A stretch of DNA of 64,000 nucleotides from Bacillota bacterium. Lineage in GTDB: Bacteria > Bacillota > Sulfobacillia > Sulfobacillales > Sulfobacillaceae. This document shows, piece by piece, positions 1 through 8,383 of the stretch (position 1 is its first letter; each line of letters begins with the position of its first letter). Under the pieces are notes generated by a model. The model was not told the origin of the DNA. It did no database searches and saw nothing but the letters and a program-made list of their open reading frames with translations. The DNA lies in contig JAJZZA010000001.1 of NCBI GenBank assembly GCA_021797825.1, forward strand, positions 42,569-106,568, read 5' to 3'. The translations under genes were made by a program, and so were the position numbers.

Positions 1-31
1 TTGTCTCGGGAGAGCACACAAGGAGGCGCGC

Positions 32-676
32 ATGGCACGGTTGCCGTTGATGGTGGAGATGGCGGACCGCCTGGCGGTGATCGCGGGCGGAGGACGGGCT
101 GGCGGGATCAAGGCGGCGGGACTGCTCGAGGCCGGTGCCCGGGTGCGGGTGGTGAGTCCGACGCTGAACGATGCGTCGCTCCGCACCGGGGTCGCCCACG
201 ATCGGGTCGAGTGGATCCCGCGCGCCTTCACGCCCGCCGATCTGGACGGCGTGTTTTTGGCGGTGGCCGCGACCTCCGAGCGAGCAGTGAACCGGGCCGT
301 GCATGCGGCCGCCCGAGCACGGGGGGTGCTGTGTCTGGACGCCCGCGACCCGGAGGCGGGCGACATTGTGTTTGCCAGCACTTTGTGCCGGCCGCCATTC
401 GTCGTGGCCGTTTCGACGGGGGGGCGTGCGCCGGCGGTGGCACGGGCGCTGGCCCGGCACTTGGACCAGCAAATGGGGCCGGAGTGGCAGATTTATGCGG
501 AACTGATGGCGCGCGCCCGGGATGAAGTGAAGGACAAGGTGCCAGCGCCCGCTCGCGGCTCCATACTGCGCACCCTGGCGGATTTGCCGCTGCTCGATGT
601 CATTCGCCAGCGCGGCGAGCCCGAGGCACGCGCCGAAGCCGCCGCGGTCATCCGCCGGGCGGTGGATGACCGATGA
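32..676 (+). CDS. Precorrin-2 dehydrogenase / sirohydrochlorin ferrochelatase-type protein
   Basis: NAD-dependent oxidation of precorrin-2 to sirohydrochlorin, the step shared by siroheme and cobalamin synthesis. The 214-residue protein opens with a Rossmann strand and a glycine-rich loop (GGGRAGG, residues 19-25). The family signature around residues 110-135 follows, including the stretch VAVSTGGRAPAVAR. Its length matches stand-alone SirC/Met8/YlnF-type enzymes rather than full CysG. The ATG at 32 sits 6 bases after a perfect AGGAGG (21-26). It overlaps the next gene by ATGA, so the two are translationally coupled. Whether it also chelates iron cannot be told from sequence. Bases 1-31 upstream hold only this ribosome binding site and no other feature. 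Confidence 0.9.
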   Translation: MARLPLMVEMADRLAVIAGGGRAGGIKAAGLLEAGARVRVVSPTLNDASLRTGVAHDRVEWIPRAFTPADLDGVFLAVAATSERAVNRAVHAAARARGVLCLDARDPEAGDIVFASTLCRPPFVVAVSTGGRAPAVARALARHLDQQMGPEWQIYAELMARARDEVKDKVPAPARGSILRTLADLPLLDVIRQRGEPEARAEAAAVIRRAVDDR

Positions 677-2148
677 CGGATGGGCGCGGAGTTGTCTATT
701 TGGTCGGGGCCGGACCGGGGGATCCGCGGCTATTGACCCTGCGCGCGCTGGAACTGCTGCGGAGCGCCGAGGTGGTGGTGTATGACCGTCTGGTGCACCC
801 GGGCGTGCTGGCGGAGGCGCCGGATTCGGCGGAATTGATATTTGCGGGCAAGGAAGGGGGGGTGGCGAGCCCCTCGCAGGAGTGGATTCATCGGCTCCTC
901 ATCGATCGCGCGGAAGCGGGCTATCGCGTGGTGCGGCTGAAAGGCGGCGATCCGCTGGTCTTTGGCCGGGGGGGCGAAGAGGCTTTGGCTTTGGCCGTGC
1001 GGGGGATCCGGTTTGAATGGGTTCCCGGCATTTCGTCCGCGTTGGCGGTGCCGGCGTATGCCGGCGTGCCGGCGACCCACCGTGGGTTAAGCCAACGCCT
1101 GACGGTTGTTTCCGGCCATGATTTGACTCGACGCTTGATCTACGATGTGGCAGATATGGGAACGCTGGTCATATTGATGGGCTCGCGCGACCTGTCCGGG
1201 TTGACCGATCGCCTGCTGCATTTGGGACTCGCCCCGGAGACGCCGGCAGCCATTGTAAAATGGGGAACCTGGGGGGTTCAGCGCAGCCTGCGCGCGCCGC
1301 TGGGATCGCTGGCCGAGGCGGCGGCGAAAAACCCGCTCGGCTCCCCGGCGGCGGTGGTGGTGGGCGAGGCCGCGGGCATCGATCCGCGGCTCAACTGGTG
1401 GGAAACGCTGCCACTGAGCGGATGCAAGATCTGTGTGGTGGCAACCGGCGAGCGGTCGACAACAGAGTTTGCGGCATTGCGCGCGGAAGGCGCCGAGGTG
1501 ATTATCGTGCGCCTCGGTGCCTGGCGCGTCGAGGGGGCGGATGAGCCCGGGCCGGACGTCTTTCAATTTGGAACCTGCCTGGTGTTCGGACGCGCCGGCG
1601 CCGAGGCGCTGGGGGGGAGGCTGCGCCGGCAGCGAGTCGATTTGCGGCGAGTGCAATCCAGGCTGGTGGCGATGGACGACGAGGCCTGGGCGGGGTTGAC
1701 GGATTGCGGATTTTGGGATGCGGAGCGACTGGTAACGGGGAGTTTTCCTGACTGGCAGGGTCCTTGCTATGCGATCGGGGCGACGCCGGAACAGATCGCA
1801 GGGTTGCCGCGCCAGTCGGGACCGGTCAAAGTGCTGGGGGGGTTGCGGATGGTTTCGCGCCCGTTGGACGCGGTCAGTCGGCACTGGCTGTTTGCGGAGG
1901 AGAGCCACTACGCGGTTTTCACCTCTCCGACGGCGGTTCACCGCTTGCGTTCCGAACATGGTTCCGAGCCGTGGGAACTGTTTGGCGCGGTGCGTTGCTT
2001 CGGCGCAGACGGCGAGACGGCGCGGGCGCTGCGCGACGAGGGACTGTTGACCGCGGAGGCCCCTTGGGAACGGCTGCCGGCTTTGATTCGCCAGCATTGG
2101 CTGGCATCGCGTCCCCGTGTGCCAAACCGCCAGATGGGGGGAATATGA
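673..2148 (+). CDS. cobA: Uroporphyrinogen-III C-methyltransferase fused to HemD-like domain
   Basis: SAM-dependent methylation of uroporphyrinogen III to precorrin-2. The N-terminal ~245 residues are a clear tetrapyrrole methylase: VGAGPGDP (residues 11-18), RLKGGDPLVFGRG (88-100) and VPGISSALAVPAYAGVP (117-133). The C-terminal ~230 residues resemble uroporphyrinogen-III synthase (HemD), including FTSPTAVHRL near residue 417, but they diverge far more than the methylase half. CobA-HemD fusions are well known in Firmicutes and Actinobacteria. The gene overlaps its upstream neighbour (ATGA) and its stop TGA overlaps the cobN start. The methylase call is secure. Whether the HemD half is active is uncertain. 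Confidence 0.88.
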   Translation: MTDGRGVVYLVGAGPGDPRLLTLRALELLRSAEVVVYDRLVHPGVLAEAPDSAELIFAGKEGGVASPSQEWIHRLLIDRAEAGYRVVRLKGGDPLVFGRGGEEALALAVRGIRFEWVPGISSALAVPAYAGVPATHRGLSQRLTVVSGHDLTRRLIYDVADMGTLVILMGSRDLSGLTDRLLHLGLAPETPAAIVKWGTWGVQRSLRAPLGSLAEAAAKNPLGSPAAVVVGEAAGIDPRLNWWETLPLSGCKICVVATGERSTTEFAALRAEGAEVIIVRLGAWRVEGADEPGPDVFQFGTCLVFGRAGAEALGGRLRRQRVDLRRVQSRLVAMDDEAWAGLTDCGFWDAERLVTGSFPDWQGPCYAIGATPEQIAGLPRQSGPVKVLGGLRMVSRPLDAVSRHWLFAEESHYAVFTSPTAVHRLRSEHGSEPWELFGAVRCFGADGETARALRDEGLLTAEAPWERLPALIRQHWLASRPRVPNRQMGGI

Positions 2149-5100
2149 TGGACCGCATTCTCTATCTCACCACCGCCGATACCGATCTCCTCAGCCTGGC
2201 CGCGGCATTGCAAGAGGACACCGCCGGGGAGTTGCCGCGGGTGGCAGGCCGGAACTTGACCGGGTGGGATGACGAACGAGGGCTGCGCGAACTCGACAGC
2301 CTGCTGCCGACCGCCAGCGTGGTGGTGCTGCGTTTGTTAGGGGGGCGCAAGGCGGCACCCGCCCTCTTTGATCGGGTGGTGGCCCACTGCGCCGCGACCA
2401 ACACGCCCTTGTTGGCCTGGTCGGCGGATGGCGAACCGCACGCCGAACTGTACCAGGCCACGACGGTCGACAGCGCCCTTTCCGAGGTGGGGGCGGAATA
2501 TGCGGCGTTGGGCGGGTCAAGGAATTTCGGGGCGCTGGTGCGATGGCTGGCGCATACCTTCCTGGGCTATCGGGTGTCATTGGCTGTCCCCGTCTCCGAG
2601 CCCTGGACGGGAATTTATTGGCCCGGACGGGAGACGGCATGGGGTTTGGCCGAGTGGCGCCAAGCCACCCGGCCGTTGGCGGATGGGCCAACCGTCGTGC
2701 TGCTTTTCTACCGGGCTCACTGGATGTCCCGCAACCTCGCCTTTGTCGATTCCTTGATCGCAGCGGTGATGGCGGCAGGAGGGAATCCTCTGCCCATCTT
2801 TACCCAGACCCTTAAGGATCCGGAGCTTCGGAACCTGCTCCGGGACAGCACGCGACCGCAGGTGGACATCGCCATCGTGACCTTAAGTTTCTCGGTCGCC
2901 CGGCCGAGCGCGCGCTATTGGGGTGAGGAGGGGACGACAGACGCCGAGGGGCTGTTGGCGGACCTCGGGATCCCGGTGCTGCAAGCCATGGTCTCCTTAT
3001 CGGCGGAGGAGGCGTGGCAAGCCAGCGCAATGGGTCTCGGTCCGGTGGAAACCGCCATGAATGTGGCACTGCCGGAGTTCGACGGTCGGATTATTACGGT
3101 TCCGGTGTCATTTCGCGGGCCCGTCGAGCCGGCGGCGGGACGCCATGATGTCGCCAGTCGGCGGTATCAGCCGGTCCCCGACCGGATCGAGGCGGTGGCG
3201 CGGCTGGCACTGGCCTGGGCACGGCTCGCTACGCTCCCGGCCCGGGATCGGCGCATCGCGCTGATCCTTACCAACTATCCGTCGCGCAACTCACGGATTG
3301 GCAATGCGGTGGGACTCGACACGCCGCAGTCCGTCGTGCGGATCCTGCAGGCTTTGGCCGCGGCCGGGTACGATTTGGGTGCGGACGGCTGGCCGGATGA
3401 CGGGGATGAATTGATGCGCCGCCTGATTGAGGCGGGAACGCACGATCAGAACTATTTGACGCTACCCCAGATGCGGGCGCTGCCCGGTGTCTCCGGGGAG
3501 AGCTATGCCGCGCGGTTTTCCACGCTGGGAGACGCTCCGCGGCACGCGATGACGGAGCGGTGGGGGGACCCGCCGGGCCAGGCTTACCGCGATGGCGATC
3601 GGGTAGTGGTGGCGGGATTGCGGTTTGGCAAGATCTTTGTGGGCATTCAACCCCCCCGGCAGAGTGATGAGGACGAAATCGCGACGTATCACAGTCCCGA
3701 CCTGCCGCCTACCCATCACTATCTGGCCTACTACCATTGGCTTCGCCATGAATTTGGAGCGGATGCGGTAGTGCACGTCGGCAAGCACGGCACGCTGGAA
3801 TGGCTCCCCGGAAAAGGCATCGGCCTCTCCCGCGATTGCTATCCCGAAGTGGTGCTGGAGGATCTCCCCAATTTTTATCCGTTCATCGTGGACGACCCGG
3901 GTGAAGGTACCCAGGCCAAACGGCGGAGCCACGCGGTGGTGGTGGATCATATGGTGCCCCCGGTGATGGCTGCGGGGCTCTATGACCATCTGGTCCGTTT
4001 GCAGCAGTTGCTGGACCAGTACTATCAGGTGCAGACCTTGGACCCCGCCAAATTGCCCTATGTAAAGCGCCAGATCTGGGATCTGGCCGAAGAGATTCGG
4101 CTCAACGAAGACTTGCAGCAGCTTGACTTTCCCGGCGACTTTGACCGGTTCACGCAAAAAATTGACGGGTATCTGTGTGAATTGGAGTCCGCCCAGATCC
4201 GTGACGGGTTGCATGTGCTGGGCAACCCTCCTTTAGACCAAGATGCCTGGGGCGAGATCCTTTTTGCCCTGCTGCGGATTCCCGCGGAGGGACGCCGCGC
4301 CTTTGCGGAGGCGCTGGCCCAGGACCTGGGACTCTCCTGGGATGGGTTGCAAGAGGATCTGGGGCGTCCTTGGGATCGCGCTTGGCCGGTCGGTCTGGGA
4401 CCGAGTCCGGACGGACCGGCCGTGCATGGCGACATTCGCCGGGCACTCGAGGTGCTGGGCAAACGCCTGTTGGGGGCGGCGGCTTTAGAACAACCGGTGA
4501 CGGCGCCGGGTTCCGGCTCGCAGGAGTTGTTAAGGTGGGCCCAACAGGTGCTGGTGCCGCTATTAAAACGGGCGCCGGAGGAAATTGAGAACTTGCTGCG
4601 GGGCTTGGCGGGAGCATTTGTTCCGCCGGGGCCCAGCGGCGCCCCTACCCGTGGCATGGTGGACGTGTTGCCGACCGGCCGCAATTTTTATTCGGTTGAC
4701 CCCCGAAGCCTGCCCTCGTGGCCGGCCTGGCAGGTCGGCCAAGCCCTCGCCGCGCAGCTCATCGCCAACTTTAGGGAGAAAGAGGATCGCTACCCGGAAG
4801 CCGTGGGGATTGTGGTGTGGGGAACCGCCGCGATGCGCACCGGGGGCGATGACATTGCGGAAGTGTTGGCCTTGTTGGGGGTGCGGCCGCTATGGCAAGC
4901 GGAAAGCAACCGGATTACGGGTCTGGAAGCGATTTCGCTGGAGGAACTGGGACGGCCCCGAGTCGACGTCACGGTGCGAATCAGCGGATTCTTTCGCGAT
5001 GCTTTTGCCAACCTCATCGATTTGGTGGACGAGGCGGTGCAGTTGGTGGCGCGCCGTGACGAACCGCTCGATGCCAATCCGATCCGCCGGCATTGGCTGG

Positions 5101-5891
5101 AGGCCCGGCTGCTGGCCACCGCCCGCGGACAGGATGCGGGTGAGGCCGAGGCGCGGGCGTTATATCGGGTGTTTGGAGCTCAGCCGGGCAGTTACGGCTC
5201 CGGCATCCTGCCGGTGTTGCACGCCGGCGATTGGGAGCGTCAAGCCGATTTGGCGGAAGTGTACATGGCGTGGTCGGGGTTCGCCTACGGCCGGTCCGCT
5301 CACGGCGTGCCGGCCCGCGCTGAATTTGAAGACCGCATGCGGGAGGTGGAGGTGGCCACCAAAAACCAGGACAACCGGGAACACGATATCTTTGACAGTG
5401 ACGATTACCTGCAAGATCATGGCGGGATGGCGGCGACGATACGGGCGCTTACCGGCTCCCAACCGATGATGTTGTTCGGGGACTCCTCCGATCCCGCGCG
5501 CGCCAAGGTGCGGTCGTTTCGGCAAGAAGCCCGGCGGGTCTTTCGCTCGCGGGTGATTAACCCGCGCTGGATTGCGGCGGTCATGCGGCATGGCTACAAA
5601 GGAGCGCTCGAAATGGCCAACACCATGGATTTCCTGTTCGGTTACGACGCGACCGCCGACCTGCTGGACGATTGGATGTATGAGGGGGTGGCCAAAGCCT
5701 ATGCCCTCGATCCGGCCGTTGCGCAATTCTTCCGGCAGTCCAACCCGTGGGCGCTGAAGGATATTGCCGAGCGGTTGCTGGAGGCGGCCAGCCGGGAACT
5801 CTGGGAAAACCCCGACGCCGCCACGTTAAAAGCGCTGGAGGACGTGCTGCTGGATGTGGAAGCCAGTATCGAAGGATGGGGGGACGCCTAA
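2145..5891 (+). CDS. cobN: Cobaltochelatase large subunit CobN
   Basis: Large subunit of the ATP-dependent cobaltochelatase that inserts Co2+ into hydrogenobyrinic acid a,c-diamide. At 1248 residues it matches the CobN/ChlH/BchH family. The conserved core has HVGKHGTLEWLPGKG (about residues 543-557) and NFYPFIVDDPGEGTQAKRR (about 582-600), and a C-terminal region with the family motif TKNQDNREHDIFDSDDY. The reading frame is open upstream to 1764, inside cobA. The start at tandem ATGs (2145/2148) is preferred because it gives an ATGA coupling with cobA and follows a GGGGGGA ribosome binding site. The next gene, a ChlI-ChlD motor protein, begins at the very next base, so the chelatase is probably a CobN-ChlID complex. 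ChlH is the alternative, but no chlorophyll genes are present. Confidence 0.93.
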   Translation: MMDRILYLTTADTDLLSLAAALQEDTAGELPRVAGRNLTGWDDERGLRELDSLLPTASVVVLRLLGGRKAAPALFDRVVAHCAATNTPLLAWSADGEPHAELYQATTVDSALSEVGAEYAALGGSRNFGALVRWLAHTFLGYRVSLAVPVSEPWTGIYWPGRETAWGLAEWRQATRPLADGPTVVLLFYRAHWMSRNLAFVDSLIAAVMAAGGNPLPIFTQTLKDPELRNLLRDSTRPQVDIAIVTLSFSVARPSARYWGEEGTTDAEGLLADLGIPVLQAMVSLSAEEAWQASAMGLGPVETAMNVALPEFDGRIITVPVSFRGPVEPAAGRHDVASRRYQPVPDRIEAVARLALAWARLATLPARDRRIALILTNYPSRNSRIGNAVGLDTPQSVVRILQALAAAGYDLGADGWPDDGDELMRRLIEAGTHDQNYLTLPQMRALPGVSGESYAARFSTLGDAPRHAMTERWGDPPGQAYRDGDRVVVAGLRFGKIFVGIQPPRQSDEDEIATYHSPDLPPTHHYLAYYHWLRHEFGADAVVHVGKHGTLEWLPGKGIGLSRDCYPEVVLEDLPNFYPFIVDDPGEGTQAKRRSHAVVVDHMVPPVMAAGLYDHLVRLQQLLDQYYQVQTLDPAKLPYVKRQIWDLAEEIRLNEDLQQLDFPGDFDRFTQKIDGYLCELESAQIRDGLHVLGNPPLDQDAWGEILFALLRIPAEGRRAFAEALAQDLGLSWDGLQEDLGRPWDRAWPVGLGPSPDGPAVHGDIRRALEVLGKRLLGAAALEQPVTAPGSGSQELLRWAQQVLVPLLKRAPEEIENLLRGLAGAFVPPGPSGAPTRGMVDVLPTGRNFYSVDPRSLPSWPAWQVGQALAAQLIANFREKEDRYPEAVGIVVWGTAAMRTGGDDIAEVLALLGVRPLWQAESNRITGLEAISLEELGRPRVDVTVRISGFFRDAFANLIDLVDEAVQLVARRDEPLDANPIRRHWLEARLLATARGQDAGEAEARALYRVFGAQPGSYGSGILPVLHAGDWERQADLAEVYMAWSGFAYGRSAHGVPARAEFEDRMREVEVATKNQDNREHDIFDSDDYLQDHGGMAATIRALTGSQPMMLFGDSSDPARAKVRSFRQEARRVFRSRVINPRWIAAVMRHGYKGALEMANTMDFLFGYDATADLLDDWMYEGVAKAYALDPAVAQFFRQSNPWALKDIAERLLEAASRELWENPDAATLKALEDVLLDVEASIEGWGDA

Positions 5892-7760
5892 GTGAACGGG
5901 ACGCGTCGGGAATTTCCCTTTGTGGCCGTGGTGGGGCAAGAAGATTTGAAGCTGGCCCTGCGCTTGAATGCCATTTCGGCGGCGGTGGGCGGGGTGCTGG
6001 CCGAGGGTGAACGGGGCAACGCCAAAACCACTACCGCCCGGGCCTTTGCGGAATTGTTGGCACCGGTGCCGGTTCGCGCCGGATGCCGGCACGGTTGCGA
6101 TCCCGAGCAGCCGTATCCCTATTGCCGGTCCTGTGCGGAAGACCCTGGGGAGATTGTGTGGCGGCCCGCGCCGATGGTGGAACTGCCGTTGGGCGCCGCG
6201 GAGGATCGGGTGTCGGGCCACTTGCGGCTGGAAACCGTGCTGGCCGAAGGCCGCCGCGAATTTCAGCCCGGGTTGCTGGCCGAAGCCCATCGCGGCGTCC
6301 TGTATGTCGATGAGGTCAATCTGCTGGAAGACCATTTGGTGGACGTTCTGCTCGACGCCGCAGCGTCGGGTTGGGCCCGGGTGGAGCGAGACGGGTTTTC
6401 CTTCCAATATCCGTCAAGATTTGTGCTGGTGGGGAGCATGAATCCGGAAGAAGGCGAATTGCGGCCGCAACTGCTCGACCGGTTTGGGCTGATGGTGCGC
6501 GTGGCGACTCCGCTGGACCCCACGGTGCGGGCCGAAATTGTTACCCGGCGCCTGGCTTTTCATCGCGATCCCGACGGATTTTTGCTGGGCTGGGCGGAGC
6601 AGGAGGAACGGGAGCGCCGGCGTCTGGCCGAAGCCCGGGAGCGGCTCGCCGAGGTCGAGTTGTCCGCGGACTTGCTGGCGTATATCGTGGAGTTGACCCT
6701 ACGGGCGGGGGCGGAAGGTCTGCGGGCGGACATTGTGATGGCCGAAGCCGCGCGAGCCTATGCGGCTTGGCAAGGGGCGGCGGCCGTAACCTACGACCAT
6801 GTGCTGGCGGTGGCGCCAATGGTCCTGGCCCACCGGGCAAAAAAGTCTTATGACCCTCCCCCCCCTCCTTCGCCAGGGCCGGCGGGAGACCGGGGGACAA
6901 CCCCTGGCCAGTCGGGGGACACTGACCTTAACCTTAAGCCGGGATTGGAGGTGGAATCCTCCGGTCCCGAGGATCGCGTGACGGCGGTGGACACCGGCAT
7001 TCCGCCGATTTGTTTAAGAACCGGGAATGCGGCCCATCCCGCCGCGTTGCCCCGGACGGACAGGGGTCAGCGGGGACGTGCCGCGGCGGCCGCTATCCGG
7101 CGGGGCCGGACCGTGGGCACGGTGCCCTGGGAAAAATCACCTGCGCCCCGGCCGTTGCGGTGGCCGATTGATTGGCCGGCGACGCTGGCGCGAACCCCGC
7201 GTCGCTTGCTGCCGATCGCGCTGGACGCCGTGATGGTGTCGAGACGGGTCTTGCCGCAGCGGCCGCTCCGCGTCTTTCTGCTGGACGCTTCGGCCTCCAT
7301 GGCGGGCCATCGGCGGATGAGCCGGACCAAAGGACTGGTGCTGGCCATGGCCCGCGAAGGGTACCGAAAACGCGCCCACACCGCCGTGCTGGCATTTCGC
7401 CGGGACCAGGGGTCGGTGGTGCTGTCTCCCACCGGCAAGACCGATTTGGTGGCGCGGGCGTTGGAGGCATTGCCGGCCGGGGGGAATACCCCGCTATGGG
7501 AGGGGCTGGAGCTGGCGGGCCGAGCCATCCGGCGCTGGACCAGGCAGGCCGGGTACCGGCCGCATCTCTTGATCGTGACCGACGGGCGGGTGCGTCTGAC
7601 CGCCGAGGTTGCCGCCGCAACGGCGGACTGGGGGCGCCGCATGCGCCTCAGCGGCACCGCGATAACCGTGGTCGATGCGGAATGGGGGCTGGTTCGGGTA
7701 GCGGGAGCCCGGCGATTGGCCGATATCCTCGGAGCCGACTGGATTTCACATGACGCCTAG
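5892..7760 (+). CDS. Fused ChlI-ChlD chelatase motor subunit (AAA+ plus VWA)
   Basis: Probably the ATPase partner of CobN. The N-terminal AAA+ domain has a Walker A (GERGNAKTT, residues 39-47), a Walker B (VLYVDEVNLL, about 137-146) and the ChlI feature SMNPEEGELRPQLLDRFG. A proline-rich disordered linker (about 318-400) leads to a C-terminal von Willebrand A domain with a complete MIDAS motif (DASAS, residues 465-469) and VTDGR. At 622 residues it combines ChlI and ChlD in one chain. Similar single proteins occur in actinobacterial cobalamin clusters (the Mycobacterium tuberculosis Rv2850c type), where they appear to replace CobS/CobT. The GTG start directly abuts the cobN stop after a GGGGG ribosome binding site. 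Confidence 0.88.
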   Translation: MNGTRREFPFVAVVGQEDLKLALRLNAISAAVGGVLAEGERGNAKTTTARAFAELLAPVPVRAGCRHGCDPEQPYPYCRSCAEDPGEIVWRPAPMVELPLGAAEDRVSGHLRLETVLAEGRREFQPGLLAEAHRGVLYVDEVNLLEDHLVDVLLDAAASGWARVERDGFSFQYPSRFVLVGSMNPEEGELRPQLLDRFGLMVRVATPLDPTVRAEIVTRRLAFHRDPDGFLLGWAEQEERERRRLAEARERLAEVELSADLLAYIVELTLRAGAEGLRADIVMAEAARAYAAWQGAAAVTYDHVLAVAPMVLAHRAKKSYDPPPPPSPGPAGDRGTTPGQSGDTDLNLKPGLEVESSGPEDRVTAVDTGIPPICLRTGNAAHPAALPRTDRGQRGRAAAAAIRRGRTVGTVPWEKSPAPRPLRWPIDWPATLARTPRRLLPIALDAVMVSRRVLPQRPLRVFLLDASASMAGHRRMSRTKGLVLAMAREGYRKRAHTAVLAFRRDQGSVVLSPTGKTDLVARALEALPAGGNTPLWEGLELAGRAIRRWTRQAGYRPHLLIVTDGRVRLTAEVAAATADWGRRMRLSGTAITVVDAEWGLVRVAGARRLADILGADWISHDA

Positions 7761-7791
7761 CGGGTCCTATTAGCTGAACAAGGAGGTTGAC

Positions 7792-8373
7792 ATGCCCAAG
7801 ATCTATACGCGGACGGGGGACAAAGGACTGACCTCGGTCACCCGCGGTGAACGCGCGCCCAAAGACGATATCCGGGTGGAGGCGTACGGCACCTTGGATG
7901 AAGCCAATGCCACCATGGGTCTGTTGGCGGCTCGGCTCCGGCAACTGCCCGGGCCGTTCTTCGCCGAAGCGGCGGACCGCGTGCAAGAGGCCCAAAACGA
8001 CCTCTTCAACGTCGGGTTCGACTGGGTGAGGAATCAGGATCCTCCGTCGATCGCGGCGCAGCAGGTGGAGAAGCTCGAACAGTGGATTGACCAATGGTAT
8101 GCCGCAGTCGTCCTGGTTGACGATTTTGTGCTGCCGGGCGGCAGTGAGCCAGCCGCCTGGGCGCAGGTGGCGCGCACCTTGGTGCGCCGCGCGGAGCGGC
8201 GGGCCATCCGCCTTCACCGCGACCGCCCGCTCAACCCGGAAAGCCTTCGCTATATCAATCGCCTGTCCGACATGCTCTTTGCCTTGGCTCGGCGGATTAA
8301 TGCCGAACTGGGTGCGCGCGAGGCAACCATTACCCGTTATGGCCGGCAGAAACCCCCTAACCGGCGCTTTTAG
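7792..8373 (+). CDS. ATP:cob(I)alamin adenosyltransferase, PduO type
   Basis: Transfers the 5'-deoxyadenosyl group of ATP to cob(I)alamin or a corrinoid precursor. The 193 residues show PduO-type motifs: N-terminal TRTGDKGLT (ATP binding, residues 6-14), VEAYGTLDEANA (residues 28-39) and the C-terminal NRLSDMLFALAR helix. This is not the CobA/BtuR fold, although it probably does the CobO job in this operon. The ATG at 7792 follows a near-perfect AAGGAGGTTGA. A 31-base gap separates it from the chelatase gene. The start of cobB lies 11 bases after its stop. Confidence 0.94.
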   Translation: MPKIYTRTGDKGLTSVTRGERAPKDDIRVEAYGTLDEANATMGLLAARLRQLPGPFFAEAADRVQEAQNDLFNVGFDWVRNQDPPSIAAQQVEKLEQWIDQWYAAVVLVDDFVLPGGSEPAAWAQVARTLVRRAERRAIRLHRDRPLNPESLRYINRLSDMLFALARRINAELGAREATITRYGRQKPPNRRF

Positions 8374-8383
8374 GGAGGGGCCG

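Noticed and set aside
1..31. Cobalamin riboswitch upstream of the cobalamin operon
   Set aside because: Only 31 bases precede the first gene in this window; no B12 box was seen there or in 9770-10252.
1087..2097. 336-residue minus-strand frame opposite cobA
   Set aside because: No ribosome binding site, compositionally biased, and the plus-strand frame has clear family motifs.
1764..2144. N-terminal extension of cobN
   Set aside because: The frame is open but it overlaps cobA in another frame. CobN family length and the ribosome binding site support 2145/2148.
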